A DNA stretch of 64,000 nt from Prochlorococcus sp. AG-402-M23 (GCA_003216575.1 QCIR01000006.1:16784-80783), one strand, 5' to 3'; counted from the first letter of the stretch, positions 40,201 to 49,037 are shown. Numbers and translations are program-made. Notes: generated from the letters alone by a model not told the origin.

Positions 40201-40675
40201 TGATCAATTCCGTCTAAGGACAAGAAATCTGTTAAATCAATACCAAGAGAACTTAACCATTCAACGTTTAAAAAGAAATCAAGCTCTTACGCAAACTGAC
40301 TTAGAAGAATTAGAAAAATTCCTCATTGAGCAAGGTGCAGGCACTCAGGCAATGATCAACAAGGCAAAAGAAGAAGACAAAGGGTTGGGGATTTTTATTC
40401 GTCATCTTGTCGGTTTAGATCGAAGTGCAGCTAAAGAAGTCTTTTCAGATTTTCTAAGTGAAGGAACTTACACCTCAAATCAAATTCAATTTGTTAATGA
40501 AATCATCAATTACTTAACTCAGCATGGAGTTATGGAAATAAAGAGACTTTACGAGCAGCCCTTCAGTGAGATTTGCAACTCACCTGAGGATTTATTTAAA
40601 GAATCAGATTTAGATAAAATTTGCAGTCTTATCAAATTTGTTAGGAACAGAGCAGAAGGACCTCTGGCGGCCTAA
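37250..40675 (+). CDS. hsdR: Type I restriction-modification system, endonuclease subunit R
   Basis: One thousand one hundred and forty-one residues: an N-terminal DUF4145-like helical domain (about 1-125), a coiled coil (150-200), and the HsdR nuclease (FVDYVLWG and ALVEAKK near 265). The translocase has Walker A MATGTGKTRT (near 380), VIDEAHRS (near 477), VGLTATPK and QMVGRGTRL. A long C-terminal helical domain joins the complex. All catalytic motifs are intact. It starts 7 bases after hsdS. Confidence 0.95.
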   Translation: MSSPQFHFINSQWPFLLESSSKVERTTLRDPRTACFYARRTTELVVEWIYEHDNTLRRPYESSLSNLIHAFDFRELVGEQLLGKFKLLKDLGNKAVHRNDPISQGNAVLAASELFQILRWFALTYGRNPQAVKGLKFDKKLLPKGNEVPEQTKQQIATLAGQLSERDKELREAQAKNTSHQDELERLRKELAEIKKANKATQEPEEDITEYETRKLYIDHYLEEAGWQLGKGRSDEIKVNGMPNNEGIGFVDYVLWGDDGKPLALVEAKKTSKDPIIGQQQAKLYADCLETQFGQRPIIFLSNGYRHLIWDDHNYPRRDVQGFYKKDELELLIRRRESLKPLKDTKISKSITGRDYQQRAIRCITESLELKKRKALLVMATGTGKTRTVISLCDLLIRCNWVKRVLFLADRTALVNQAEKAFKAHLPDCSPVNLVTNREGEGRVFLSTYPTMSNLIDSEDQSGQRRFGVGHFDLVVIDEAHRSVYQKYAAIFDYFDSLLVGLTATPKEEIDRNTYGLFDLDIGMPTDEYGFTQAVEDKFLNPFKALSVPLHFVREGIRYDELSDEEKAEWDEMEWQEEQAPPNQVTSGALNKWLFNEDTVDKVLEHLWTHGQRAEDSDRLGKTIIFAKNHDHAVFIEDRFNANYPHLNGHSARVIDNYAPYAQSMIEDFSDPQKSLDIAISVDMLDTGIDVPEIVNLVFFKLVRSKTKFWQMVGRGTRLCPDLFGPGFDKSFFWIFDYCQNLEFFLGQGGVESGSKQETISAKLFKIRLELLQSLDQGGHKDPSSGLLNDDLTQLPKSFSQHRAQIAGSLKADVTSCNPDNFLIRPHLEQVERFSKAETWGGINESDRSVLSGTIAYLPFGLEADDPDAKRFDLLLYKLQITQLRQEPIYQTLQQQVQEIAGLLSEKESIPMVAAELSLIQDLQTNEWWQDATALMLENVRRKLRGLVGLIEKKARKPLYTNFEDTIGSGELVDSAQLLASDEFDQFRLRTRNLLNQYQENLTIQRLKRNQALTQTDLEELEKFLIEQGAGTQAMINKAKEEDKGLGIFIRHLVGLDRSAAKEVFSDFLSEGTYTSNQIQFVNEIINYLTQHGVMEIKRLYEQPFSEICNSPEDLFKESDLDKICSLIKFVRNRAEGPLAA

Positions 40676-40780
40676 GCACAACCTGGAGAAGAATAATCTT
40701 GACCAAAAGATACGAAAAAGAGCTTAAAAAACAAAGGGAAGCTAATTTAACTAGATGTGCTATTACCGTAAGATTTTTCA

Positions 40781-43700
40781 GTGAGCAGGCAGTTAAAAGC
40801 AAAACTAGAAGAACAACGCAAGAGACTGCTTGATTTATCAAGTAGAAACAAGCTTCTTAACTACAAGCATGCTGGCCCTAGTGCGAGATCAAAAAGACAA
40901 AGCTATCTGAGAATTGTTGATGAAATACCTGAATTTATTATTGAAAGACTTGAATCAGAAAGAAACTTTGAGCTTATTGCTAAACCTAAAAACAAAGAAT
41001 ATGAAGTTGACCTAAAACTTATTTCAGAGGTCGAATCACTTTCCAAATCCCAAAAAGATAACAAAATACAAGTCATAGAAGAATTAGATATTTTCAACCC
41101 AAGCTGTGAAAAGCTAAGAAACGATAATCGTCTTAGTAATCAAGAAAGAGGTATAAATGTTCTTCAAATTGCTATTGGTTTCCTTAGTTGGTTCGAAAGC
41201 AAAGGCATAACAAAAGAAGAAGAGAGACTCTCTCCTTTACTTCTATATCCAGTCGATATAACGCGCTCAAGATCAGACACTGGATATAAATATTACCTAG
41301 AGAGTACAGGCGAAGACCTTAAAATCAACACAACTTTATGGCGTAAATTAAAAGAGCTCGAAGGATTATCGCTACCTGAACTTGAATTAGATGAAGAAGG
41401 CATCCCAAAGATCAAGGAGCTCTTTCAAGCTATTAATACCCGATTAAAGAAAAGAAATAGCAAAGTAAATCGTTCCGAATGGAGCTTGAAAAGTTGGGCA
41501 ACAGTTGGTCTTTTTTCCTTCTCCAATATTTCTATATACAACGATCTTGATTTTGAGAATTGGGATAGCAATCCTCTTGAAGAAAAAGAAGTCTTAAAAA
41601 GCTTTGTTCAAGGAACACCATGCGGCTCACTTGAATCAATGGGTAGCTTGGAGTTGTATCAGGATAAAGAAGAAATTTCTAATACAATTGACGAAGTTCC
41701 AAGATTAATTGCTGATGCAGATAGCACTCAATATGCAGTAATCAAAAAATCCCTTGAAGGGAAAAGTCTTGTCGTGCAGGGCCCTCCAGGGACAGGAAAG
41801 AGTCAAACAATCACCAACATAATCGCATCACTACTTGGAAAAGGCCAAAGGGTTTTATTTGCAGCAGATAAGCTTGCTGCTCTTGAAGTTGTTCATAATC
41901 GTTTAGCTGATAAAGGTATAGACCAATTCTGTCTAGAGGTCCACAGCACTGGTACAGCTAAAGCGAAAGTAATTGACAACCTAAAGGAGAGGTTATCTCT
42001 TGAATCAACTAGATTTTCAAAGAAAAAACATCAGGAAAGTTACCAAAAGCTAAAGGAACTTAGAAAAGGCTTAAATGAGCATTCAGATGTTTTAAACACC
42101 CCTAGAGATACAGAGAAGGGTGAAGTAACTATTCATGATTTAATCTGGAGCCAAATCAATTTTGATTTAGATGTTTCATCTAAAGAAGAGAAAGATGCCT
42201 TTGAGAAAGCCAGTGCCATCAAAGTAGATCAAGTATCTAAAGCAAGTATTGACCTTCTATCAAAAACACTAAATAATTTATCAAGCAAAATCAAAGAATT
42301 AGAAACGCTTGGACTCGTCGAAATAATTTTAACGGAGGGCTTACCTGATACCGAAACAAACTTATCTTCACTTATTTCTAAAGCTACTGAGTCCTTGCCT
42401 GTTCTAATTGATCTAATCAAGGAAATAAATGAATCTGCATTTAGCTGGAGGGAATTAGATCACTTAACTTCTGATGACTTAAATACAAAAGCAAGACAAA
42501 TCAAAGAACTAACTCAAACCTATTCAATTTCAGAAAATCAACCTCTTAATAATCAACGTCTTGATGAATTAAGCAAAATACTAGAGAAGGTGATTGAGAG
42601 AGAAGCTTCGCAACAAGGCTTAGAGCCATGGACTGATGGCTTTCTGAATAACCAAGAAAAATTCAACTCAGTTAAAGAATGTCTTGAAAAGATACTTGAG
42701 GCATACTCTAGCGACTATCAACACATTCAATCAGTTCAAGAATGTATAGCAGCTCTTGAAGTATCAACAAATTTACTTAGAGATTTAAATAGAAAAATTT
42801 CTAGAAAAGATAAGTCCTTATCTAGCAAATGCACTATTTCCCTTTTGATTAATGCCCTAGAGACAATAGAAATTATTGGTAATAATTCTCTTGAGGCAAT
42901 TCATACTCTTCTTACAAGGACAAGTCAGTTTGAAGATATACAGCAATGCTTTATTGCCATAAAGGAAATACAAAAGACAACTTCCCTCGCAATAAAAATC
43001 CGGGAGAAGGGATTAGACCCTTTAAAAGTTTGTGCTATTGGAGCTGATCGTTTTGAAGGTGCTGAGCAAGCAATTAAATCAGCCGGATTTCTTGGTTGCC
43101 TCTTTGACAAAGATGTCCGATCAGCCAAAAACCTTTGGAAACAGTGCGCATTAAAAGGCTTTAAAAGACCAAAACTATCTTCTTTAGCAAGAGTTTATTT
43201 ATATGCCAAGGATTACTCTAATCGAATCCAAAATGAAGATAAAAATATAAAAGCACCAGGGTTCAGCCTTGATCAAGTCAAAGATCTTGCTGAAAAGATT
43301 GAGCCAACAGACGAACTTTTGAATGCCTTAGGTTTGTACAAAGACAAATCTCAAGAGATACCCCTTACACAAGATGGTAGTGAGTCACTTTTAAATATTT
43401 GCTCTGATATTTTCAACTCACAAGAAACTTCGATCTCAAAAGAACTTCAAAAAAGTTCTATAGAGATAATCATGGAGAAAAGTCTAGAAGAATCTCAACC
43501 ACTAATAAGTAAACTTTCAGCGAATATCAAAACAAAAACAAGTCTTCTAGATGAGTCAATCAAACGAGAAATAAATAAGCTTAATTGGACAGGGTTAGAT
43601 GATTTATTACAGGACATAGAGGGGTATAGAGATTCAGCAAATTCATTAGCAAGAACCCTTGAAGACATAGCGATCTTTGATGGTTCAGGTTTGGAATATT

Positions 43701-45715
43701 CAATAACTTCAAAACAAATTGAAGAGTTAATTAGACATATCAGTTCAATGGACATATCAAGCTGGGAACCAGAGATTAAAACTTCCCTGGAGTCGTCCGG
43801 ACCAGAATCGACATTGGATTTAATTAATCGGATCATTGGAATTAAGACTCATCAGAAACAATTCAGAGCCTTGATCGATAAAAAGCCTCTAAGTTTATTT
43901 CTTCAAAATAATGAATGCCTATCCTCTGAGATAGAAATAGAGCCGAGCACAATAGAGAGCAAGTTATCCCTTCTTAATAAATTAAAAGGACATCAGCCAG
44001 AAGTTCTTCAAATACTTAGAGATAAGAAGAGCCTAAACAAAGCAGGGATTGAAAAAGGTCTTACCGAAATTATTAAGCTCTCTAATGAATACAACATTGA
44101 AGCTTCCAAATTATTCAGATACGCCTCATTGAATGGCCAGTCTTTAGAAATAGGACTAGAAAATCAGATCAGTAGTTTTTCAGGAACCGCTCTAAGTTCA
44201 TCACGTGAATTATTTTGCGAGATAGATAGAGAGTTCATTTCATCTACAAGTGAATATCTTTATCACGCCTTATGTGGCTCTACAAGTAGTTGCTTGGTAG
44301 AGGGAAATTCATATGGAAGTCCAAAAGACTTTACTGAAGGGCCATTAATCCAACATGAGGTTAAAAAACAAAAGCGTCATATCCCAATGAGACTTTTACT
44401 GAGCCAAGCATTTGAGAGCATTTCAAATCTTAAACCTTGCTGGATGATGTCCCCCGCTTCTGCGGCAGAACTTCTACCAAAACAATCAGATATATTTGAT
44501 GTTTTAATAATCGATGAAGCTTCTCAGATGAAACCTGAAAAAGCTTTTTCTCTTATCGCCAGATGTAAACAGTTAATTATTGTCGGAGATAGGAAACAGC
44601 TACCGCCAACAAATTTCTTTCAAAAACAGGATAGTCAAACAGAAGATGAAGACATTGAGATTGAAGACAATGAATCGATTCTTGAATTAGCAGATAAGGT
44701 CATCAGTAAAAATGGATGTTCTCTTGGGTGGCATTATCGTTCAAGACATCAATCTTTAATTGCCTTTTCTAATCATTACTTCTATGACGACAATCTAACA
44801 ATTTTCGCATCCAATTCTGTTGGATCAGAAGTCAAATTTCATCCTGTTGAAAGACCTAATTACAGAGCTGGGGTGAATCTACCTGAAGTCGAAGAAACGA
44901 TCATTGCACTTAAAAAACAAATCAAAGAAGCCCCAGACAAATCAATTCTTATTGCAACAATGAATGAGGCACAAACCTCAGAATTAAAGATTGCATTGGA
45001 GAAAGAGTTAACGCAAGATCGAGATTTAGATGCATTTACTGCAAGACACAAAGGTACGCTCGATGAACTGATAGTCAAAAATCTTGAGAACGTACAGGGT
45101 GATGAACGTGATGTAGTGATTATTTCTACTGTTTATGGGCCAAATGCAGAAGGAAGAGTTATGCAAAACTTTGGTCCAATTAATAAAGATGCAGGATGGA
45201 GAAGATTAAATGTCTTGTTTACTCGAGCTAAACATCGGGTCATTCTTGTCTCATCTCTAAAACCAGCGGACATCGTCGTTACCCCAAAATCAAGCAGAGG
45301 AGTCCAAGCACTAAAAGATTATTTAGCTTATGCACAAACAGGAAGGATTACTGATACCGGAGTAAAAACAAGTGGTGACATAGAAAGTCCATTTGAAGAA
45401 GCTGTTTTTAATTCTTTAAAAGAGCGTGGTTATCAATTAGATCTTCAGGTAGGAGTAGGAGCGTATCGAATAGATATGGCAATTAAAGATCCTGAAGATC
45501 CCAGTAAATATCTATTAGCGATTGAATGTGATGGTGCTGCTTATCACTCTTCTTATAGTGCGCGTTCGAGAGATCGACTTCGTCAAGAAGTTTTAGAAGG
45601 TCTTGGTTGGAAGGTCTATCGAATTTGGTCAACAGATTGGTTTAGAGATCCCAAAGGAGAACTTGATTTACTTGAAAAAGAAATAAAAGCACTTAAACGT
45701 TTCAACCAAGACTGA
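40781..45715 (+). CDS. DUF4011 / SF1 helicase / Vsr-like endonuclease, giant predicted defence protein
   Basis: One thousand six hundred and forty-four residues. DUF4011 at the start (KLEEQRKRLLDLSSRNKLLN), helicase Walker A GPPGTGKSQT near 333, a long helical insertion (about 450-1130), helicase motif II IIDEASQM near 1243, WHYRSRHQSL, VQGDERDVVI and NVLFTRAKHR. A Vsr/MTES_1575-like nuclease at the C-terminus shows YRIDMAI, LLAIECDGAAYHSS, ARSRDRLRQEVLEGLGW and YRIWSTDWF. This single-gene arrangement is a predicted anti-phage architecture. It follows hsdR by about 100 bases. Confidence 0.88.
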   Translation: MSRQLKAKLEEQRKRLLDLSSRNKLLNYKHAGPSARSKRQSYLRIVDEIPEFIIERLESERNFELIAKPKNKEYEVDLKLISEVESLSKSQKDNKIQVIEELDIFNPSCEKLRNDNRLSNQERGINVLQIAIGFLSWFESKGITKEEERLSPLLLYPVDITRSRSDTGYKYYLESTGEDLKINTTLWRKLKELEGLSLPELELDEEGIPKIKELFQAINTRLKKRNSKVNRSEWSLKSWATVGLFSFSNISIYNDLDFENWDSNPLEEKEVLKSFVQGTPCGSLESMGSLELYQDKEEISNTIDEVPRLIADADSTQYAVIKKSLEGKSLVVQGPPGTGKSQTITNIIASLLGKGQRVLFAADKLAALEVVHNRLADKGIDQFCLEVHSTGTAKAKVIDNLKERLSLESTRFSKKKHQESYQKLKELRKGLNEHSDVLNTPRDTEKGEVTIHDLIWSQINFDLDVSSKEEKDAFEKASAIKVDQVSKASIDLLSKTLNNLSSKIKELETLGLVEIILTEGLPDTETNLSSLISKATESLPVLIDLIKEINESAFSWRELDHLTSDDLNTKARQIKELTQTYSISENQPLNNQRLDELSKILEKVIEREASQQGLEPWTDGFLNNQEKFNSVKECLEKILEAYSSDYQHIQSVQECIAALEVSTNLLRDLNRKISRKDKSLSSKCTISLLINALETIEIIGNNSLEAIHTLLTRTSQFEDIQQCFIAIKEIQKTTSLAIKIREKGLDPLKVCAIGADRFEGAEQAIKSAGFLGCLFDKDVRSAKNLWKQCALKGFKRPKLSSLARVYLYAKDYSNRIQNEDKNIKAPGFSLDQVKDLAEKIEPTDELLNALGLYKDKSQEIPLTQDGSESLLNICSDIFNSQETSISKELQKSSIEIIMEKSLEESQPLISKLSANIKTKTSLLDESIKREINKLNWTGLDDLLQDIEGYRDSANSLARTLEDIAIFDGSGLEYSITSKQIEELIRHISSMDISSWEPEIKTSLESSGPESTLDLINRIIGIKTHQKQFRALIDKKPLSLFLQNNECLSSEIEIEPSTIESKLSLLNKLKGHQPEVLQILRDKKSLNKAGIEKGLTEIIKLSNEYNIEASKLFRYASLNGQSLEIGLENQISSFSGTALSSSRELFCEIDREFISSTSEYLYHALCGSTSSCLVEGNSYGSPKDFTEGPLIQHEVKKQKRHIPMRLLLSQAFESISNLKPCWMMSPASAAELLPKQSDIFDVLIIDEASQMKPEKAFSLIARCKQLIIVGDRKQLPPTNFFQKQDSQTEDEDIEIEDNESILELADKVISKNGCSLGWHYRSRHQSLIAFSNHYFYDDNLTIFASNSVGSEVKFHPVERPNYRAGVNLPEVEETIIALKKQIKEAPDKSILIATMNEAQTSELKIALEKELTQDRDLDAFTARHKGTLDELIVKNLENVQGDERDVVIISTVYGPNAEGRVMQNFGPINKDAGWRRLNVLFTRAKHRVILVSSLKPADIVVTPKSSRGVQALKDYLAYAQTGRITDTGVKTSGDIESPFEEAVFNSLKERGYQLDLQVGVGAYRIDMAIKDPEDPSKYLLAIECDGAAYHSSYSARSRDRLRQEVLEGLGWKVYRIWSTDWFRDPKGELDLLEKEIKALKRFNQD

Positions 45716-45909
45716 AGCCAAGTAGTACATTCGACCTCTTGCGAGCCCAATCAAGATATTGCACAATCAGGAACCAACTCACAAATCGGAACACCATCTA
45801 ATGATGTCCCGATGGGAAGCGAAATACCAGTTCCTTGGTCAATCACAGAAAGCCAGAGATTCATCTATTCGAATTGAATTGATTTTTCGCTAGATACAAC
45901 TCCTCACAA

Positions 45910-46710
45910 TTGAATCCAATGAAAGTTCTATCTCTTATAAGAGCTTTACCTTTTAATGCGCTTGAAATTATTCGACGCACTCCTCCTCTAGTTTTTGCCA
46001 CAACTGTTTTATCAATTGGTGGGCTTATTGGATTTACAAGTGCATCAAAGATTTTGGTTGATGGTCTAAAACCTGCAGCAAACAGCATCACAGTTACTGG
46101 AGCAAGTACAGAACGAATAGAAAGTGATTTTGCAAAATGGGACATCAAGGTTGAAACGACAGGAAATTCTCAGATTGATTCATATAAAAAACACAAAGTA
46201 TCTATCGAAAAAACAATGACTTTCCTTGATCGCTATGACGTTAAGAACAATGACTACCAATCAGTTGCTCTATTACCTGCCTCAACCTCAAAAGTAATAA
46301 ACAAAAACCCTAAAACAGGTGAAATAATTTCTAAGGAATGGGTCACTACACAATGGATCGAAATTGAAAGTAATGATGTTTTTAATATTGATCAAACATA
46401 TAGACAGATGAGTGAGCTGCTAGGTAAAGGAGTTCTTGTAAGGCCAAGTCGACCAGAGTTCACATACACAAAACTCGCAACTAAACGAGTGGATATGCTT
46501 GCAAAAGCGACAAAGGATGCACATACAAGAGCTGAAGCTATTGTCTACCAAACGGGTTCTGAACTTGGCAGTGTAAGGAAGGTTGATACTGGCGTTTTCC
46601 AAATAACAGTACCCAATTCAACGAGAGTAAGTAGCTGGGGCTCTTATGACACAAGCACAATTAATAAAGATATAACCGCTGTGATGGGAGTCACATTCGA
46701 AGTTAACTAA
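45910..46710 (+). CDS. SIMPL-domain (DUF541) protein, membrane-anchored
   Basis: Two hundred and sixty-six residues. A short cytoplasmic start is followed by one helix (PLVFATTVLSIGGLIGFTSA), then the SIMPL domain: NSITVTGASTERIESDFAKW, a central TTQWIEIES strand and DITAVMGVTFEV at the end. SIMPL proteins are periplasmic or surface-exposed with few known roles. Cargo gene of the element. The preceding 190 bases contain only a doubtful 30-codon ORF. Confidence 0.8.
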   Translation: MNPMKVLSLIRALPFNALEIIRRTPPLVFATTVLSIGGLIGFTSASKILVDGLKPAANSITVTGASTERIESDFAKWDIKVETTGNSQIDSYKKHKVSIEKTMTFLDRYDVKNNDYQSVALLPASTSKVINKNPKTGEIISKEWVTTQWIEIESNDVFNIDQTYRQMSELLGKGVLVRPSRPEFTYTKLATKRVDMLAKATKDAHTRAEAIVYQTGSELGSVRKVDTGVFQITVPNSTRVSSWGSYDTSTINKDITAVMGVTFEVN

Positions 46711-46740
46711 AAAAACTCACAGACAACTCAAAGGAAAATC

Positions 46741-47028
46741 ATGTGCTTAGAGCCAGAAAACCACATGGAGTGGTACAAAAGAACAAAAGCTCTTTCAACA
46801 GAAAGACTCCACAAATTAGATCTCTACTGGAGAGACAACTTCGAAAACTCCGTTCATCAAGAACTTCATTCAATGGTTCAAATGATCTTGGTGGAGAGAG
46901 GTGAGAAAACATTAGAGATGCAAAGGCAAGAAAAAATTCAAGAACTCAATCGATCACTACAACTATCCAATCCTTTTGGTCGAGTTCTTTCAGAAATTAA
47001 TGTTTTATTCAACCGGAGGCTTAACTAA
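46741..47028 (+). CDS. Hypothetical helical protein
   Basis: Ninety-five residues, rich in Glu, Lys and aromatic positions (MEWYKRTKALSTERLHKLDL). It ends with a FGRVLSEINVLFNRRL helix. Stop and next start share one base (TAATG). No family recognised. Confidence 0.55.
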   Translation: MCLEPENHMEWYKRTKALSTERLHKLDLYWRDNFENSVHQELHSMVQMILVERGEKTLEMQRQEKIQELNRSLQLSNPFGRVLSEINVLFNRRLN

Positions 47029-47378
47029 TGAATCCATCAAACAAAAGAAAAAAGGCGCAACAACAACTTGAAATTCAAAGACTTGATGAATTGCTTTGGA
47101 GCTCTACACCTTTAGGTGAATTTATGAACAACATTAATAAAACAAGTAATAAAAATGGCCCTTCTTATCAACTAAAAGCCAAAAACAATGATAGATCATG
47201 GATTGTTCGAATCCCTGCCTCATTTGTTTTTACAGGAGCTGAAACTGGAGGATTTCAAACTATTGTGATCGCTGAAACATTAGATCAAGCTTGGGATGAA
47301 GCATATAAATCCAATGAATGGGAAATTCTAAAATTTAAAGTTAGCCATCTTTGCGTATTTCCTAAAGAACCTCTATGA
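47028..47378 (+). CDS. Hypothetical protein
   Basis: One hundred and sixteen residues: a helical start (KKAQQQLEIQRLDELLWSST) similar in spirit to the end of the previous protein, then a beta-rich part (RSWIVRIPASFVFTGAETGG). Coupled to the gene before. No family recognised. Confidence 0.55.
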   Translation: MNPSNKRKKAQQQLEIQRLDELLWSSTPLGEFMNNINKTSNKNGPSYQLKAKNNDRSWIVRIPASFVFTGAETGGFQTIVIAETLDQAWDEAYKSNEWEILKFKVSHLCVFPKEPL

Positions 47379-47494
47379 AAATTTTTTTCATATTAAAAAG
47401 CTCTTAACGAAAACTGTATTTAATTCATCTGAGCTCAGTAAAAGAAATCAAATAAGAATCCAACTAAGTTGCCGAATCTATTTTTATAAATTCA

Positions 47495-48025
47495 TTACAG
47501 CGCGTCATCCTCTAGGGCGTTAATTTCTTTTTCAGCTGCATCTTCATTTTCAAAATAATATTCAACAAAGATATTGCCTTCACCAACATCATTGGCCTGA
47601 GCCCCAAGAAAAACACATTTCAAATTATTCGGCAAATTGAGTCCCTTATCTTTTGACCACATAGAAAATAGAGATCTTTCACCACATTGAAGACCACTCA
47701 ACCAATCTTCCGGCCTATCCCAACAACTACCGGCAAGCAAGAAATCCGTTTTTTGAGGGACACCATAAATTTTTTGCAACCTCTGTAGAAAATCGTTGTA
47801 TGTACTAATTAAGGGTATGCCGAATGAATTAGTTGCGACAGGGATGCCAATTGCTTTGATAAAAGCAAGTCCAGTACTTGGTGCGATTTTTAAAACATAT
47901 TGATTAAACGAAGAATGATTTTTTGGAAGACTTGAAAAAAGATATAAACAAGGAGCAATTTCCTGATATTCGAAAGGTATCTCCTCAATCTTCAGACCTT
48001 GTTGTAGTCCAAATGGTCCACTCAT
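47495..48025 (-). CDS. Hypothetical protein
   Basis: One hundred and seventy-six residues, alpha/beta, soluble (IAPCLYLFSSLP; FLLAGSCWDRPEDWLSGLQC). It is one of only two reverse-strand genes in the element. No family recognised. Confidence 0.55.
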   Translation of the reverse strand: MSGPFGLQQGLKIEEIPFEYQEIAPCLYLFSSLPKNHSSFNQYVLKIAPSTGLAFIKAIGIPVATNSFGIPLISTYNDFLQRLQKIYGVPQKTDFLLAGSCWDRPEDWLSGLQCGERSLFSMWSKDKGLNLPNNLKCVFLGAQANDVGEGNIFVEYYFENEDAAEKEINALEDDAL

Positions 48026-48075
48026 GATGTTTTATCAGAAGCCATTGAGAAAGATGTTAAGCCTGTTTAAACCTT

Positions 48076-48477
48076 CTAACTTTTCTTTTGAACTAATCCA
48101 CATAGATCAATCAAAGCTCTTGCATTACTAGCAACAGCTGATGTTTTCCCTAAAACAAGACTTTTTTGAATAGCACTTTGGAGGTTCGCAACCAATTGAG
48201 CTGTCATTTGAGGTCTACTTAAGTCCACATCTTCAAGGTCCTGAACAAGTAATTCATAGGCTGCAGCAGTAATTCGTCTTGATTGCCTTCTACTTAATCG
48301 ATAAGTTTCGGCCACATGGGACGTAACTTCTGTGGCTCCATTTCCCTGCGCGAGCATGGAAGCAGCTTCACCTATACGCAATTCAAGTTCAACTTTAGAT
48401 GCTCTAGCCATTTCTCTAAAAAATCGTCCAAGACCCAGTGCTCGAGGCACTTCTGCCATAGCAAAGGATTCAGGCAT
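48076..48477 (-). CDS. HTH protein resembling a phage terminase small subunit
   Basis: One hundred and thirty-three residues. ELRIGEAASMLAQGNGATEV followed by AETYRLSRRQSRRITAAAYE forms a two-part helix-turn-helix. A long C-terminal helix (QLVANLQSAIQKSLVLGK) looks like the oligomerisation part of TerS proteins. It sits at the right end of the element next to the attachment site. TerS homologues on satellites redirect helper-phage packaging; that role here is inferred only. Confidence 0.5.
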   Translation of the reverse strand: MPESFAMAEVPRALGLGRFFREMARASKVELELRIGEAASMLAQGNGATEVTSHVAETYRLSRRQSRRITAAAYELLVQDLEDVDLSRPQMTAQLVANLQSAIQKSLVLGKTSAVASNARALIDLCGLVQKKS

Positions 48478-48512
48478 TTGTTGGCGTTTTGTTGGCTAAC
48501 TTTAGCCAACAA
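48478..48512. repeat. Repeats near the right attachment site
   Basis: TTGTTGGCG at 48478 and TTGTTGGCTA at 48489 are 11 bases apart, the same spacing as at 29134/29145. An exact inverted copy, TAGCCAACAA, is at 48503-48512 and forms a hairpin with the second. Confidence 0.65.
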
Positions 48513-48567
48513 AAATGGGTCCAGCTAGATAATAGCCAAACCCATTGTAATTAGTATGTTTTCTAAG

Positions 48568-48641
48568 TCGGGGCGACAGGATTCGAACCTGCGACCTAGT
48601 GCTCCCAAAGCACCCGCGCTACCAAGCTGCGCCACGCCCCG
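48568..48641 (-). tRNA. tRNA-Pro(UGG)
   Basis: A full cloverleaf on the reverse strand: acceptor CGGGGCG/CGCCCCG, anticodon loop UUUGGGA (anticodon UGG), T-loop GTTCGAAT. CCA is not encoded. Its 3' 46 bases are duplicated at 28998-29043 as the left attachment site, so the element supplies the 3' half of this working gene. Confidence 0.97.
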
Positions 48642-48875
48642 AACTTCTTAATATTAATGCTTAAGAGGCAATTATCAAACTTCACAATGTCAGGGACTAT
48701 TGCCGCTAAAAGAGAATTAAGTATTGATTACGTAGGTCTGTCAGAAATGAAAGTCTTTTCTTTAATTGTTCTTGGTTGTAATTATAGATAAAAGGCATTT
48801 ATCTTCCAATTTTCTTTATAAAGCCGTGAGAGTTGTACCAATTGGTTAGTATAGATATTCGTCTCAAAGAACCTT

Positions 48876-49037
48876 TTGGCTCCTCATTTAGATCATCCAT
48901 TTTTAATTTCAATTTGGCACCTACTCGTGGGCTATCTCCTAACTGTTAGTTGCGACTGGAATTGGATTCCCCTAACAAAGGATGAAAAAAAAAGAGGGCC
49001 CTCTCTAGATCAAATCCGCGGAAAGATTTTTAGTTAG
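48876..49037 (+). CDS. Small membrane protein, paralogue of 21240-21401
   Basis: Fifty-three residues from a TTG start: APHLDHPFLISIWHLLVGYL, then CDWNWIPLTKDEKKRG. Same length as the paralogue, and the same DWxWIPxxKDE segment. Start choice is weak; the C-terminal match is clear. Confidence 0.55.
   Translation: MAPHLDHPFLISIWHLLVGYLLTVSCDWNWIPLTKDEKKRGPSLDQIRGKIFS

Larger units (their letters stand above)
28998..48613. mobile_element. tRNA-Pro-integrated element (tycheposon-like) carrying defence genes
   Basis: A 46-bp exact direct repeat of the 3' half of tRNA-Pro(UGG) bounds the element. A tyrosine recombinase starts about 100 bases from the left repeat and the whole tRNA gene lies at the right. 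Cargo includes a RepA-like ATPase with an HTH partner, type I restriction-modification, a giant helicase-nuclease, a GIY-YIG protein, a PD-(D/E)XK protein and a terminase-like protein. Tycheposons in Prochlorococcus have this design of tRNA target, tyrosine recombinase and variable cargo. Whether this copy still excises is unknown. Confidence 0.9.

Noticed and set aside
40699..40841. TTG-started ORF between hsdR and the giant helicase gene
   Set aside because: It overlaps the start of the helicase gene in another frame and shows no family features.
45793..45900. Thirty-codon ORF before the SIMPL-domain gene
   Set aside because: No ribosome site and no paralogue; could be chance.
45861..46148. 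Reverse-strand frame over the SIMPL gene
   Set aside because: Antisense shadow of a convincing secreted-domain gene.
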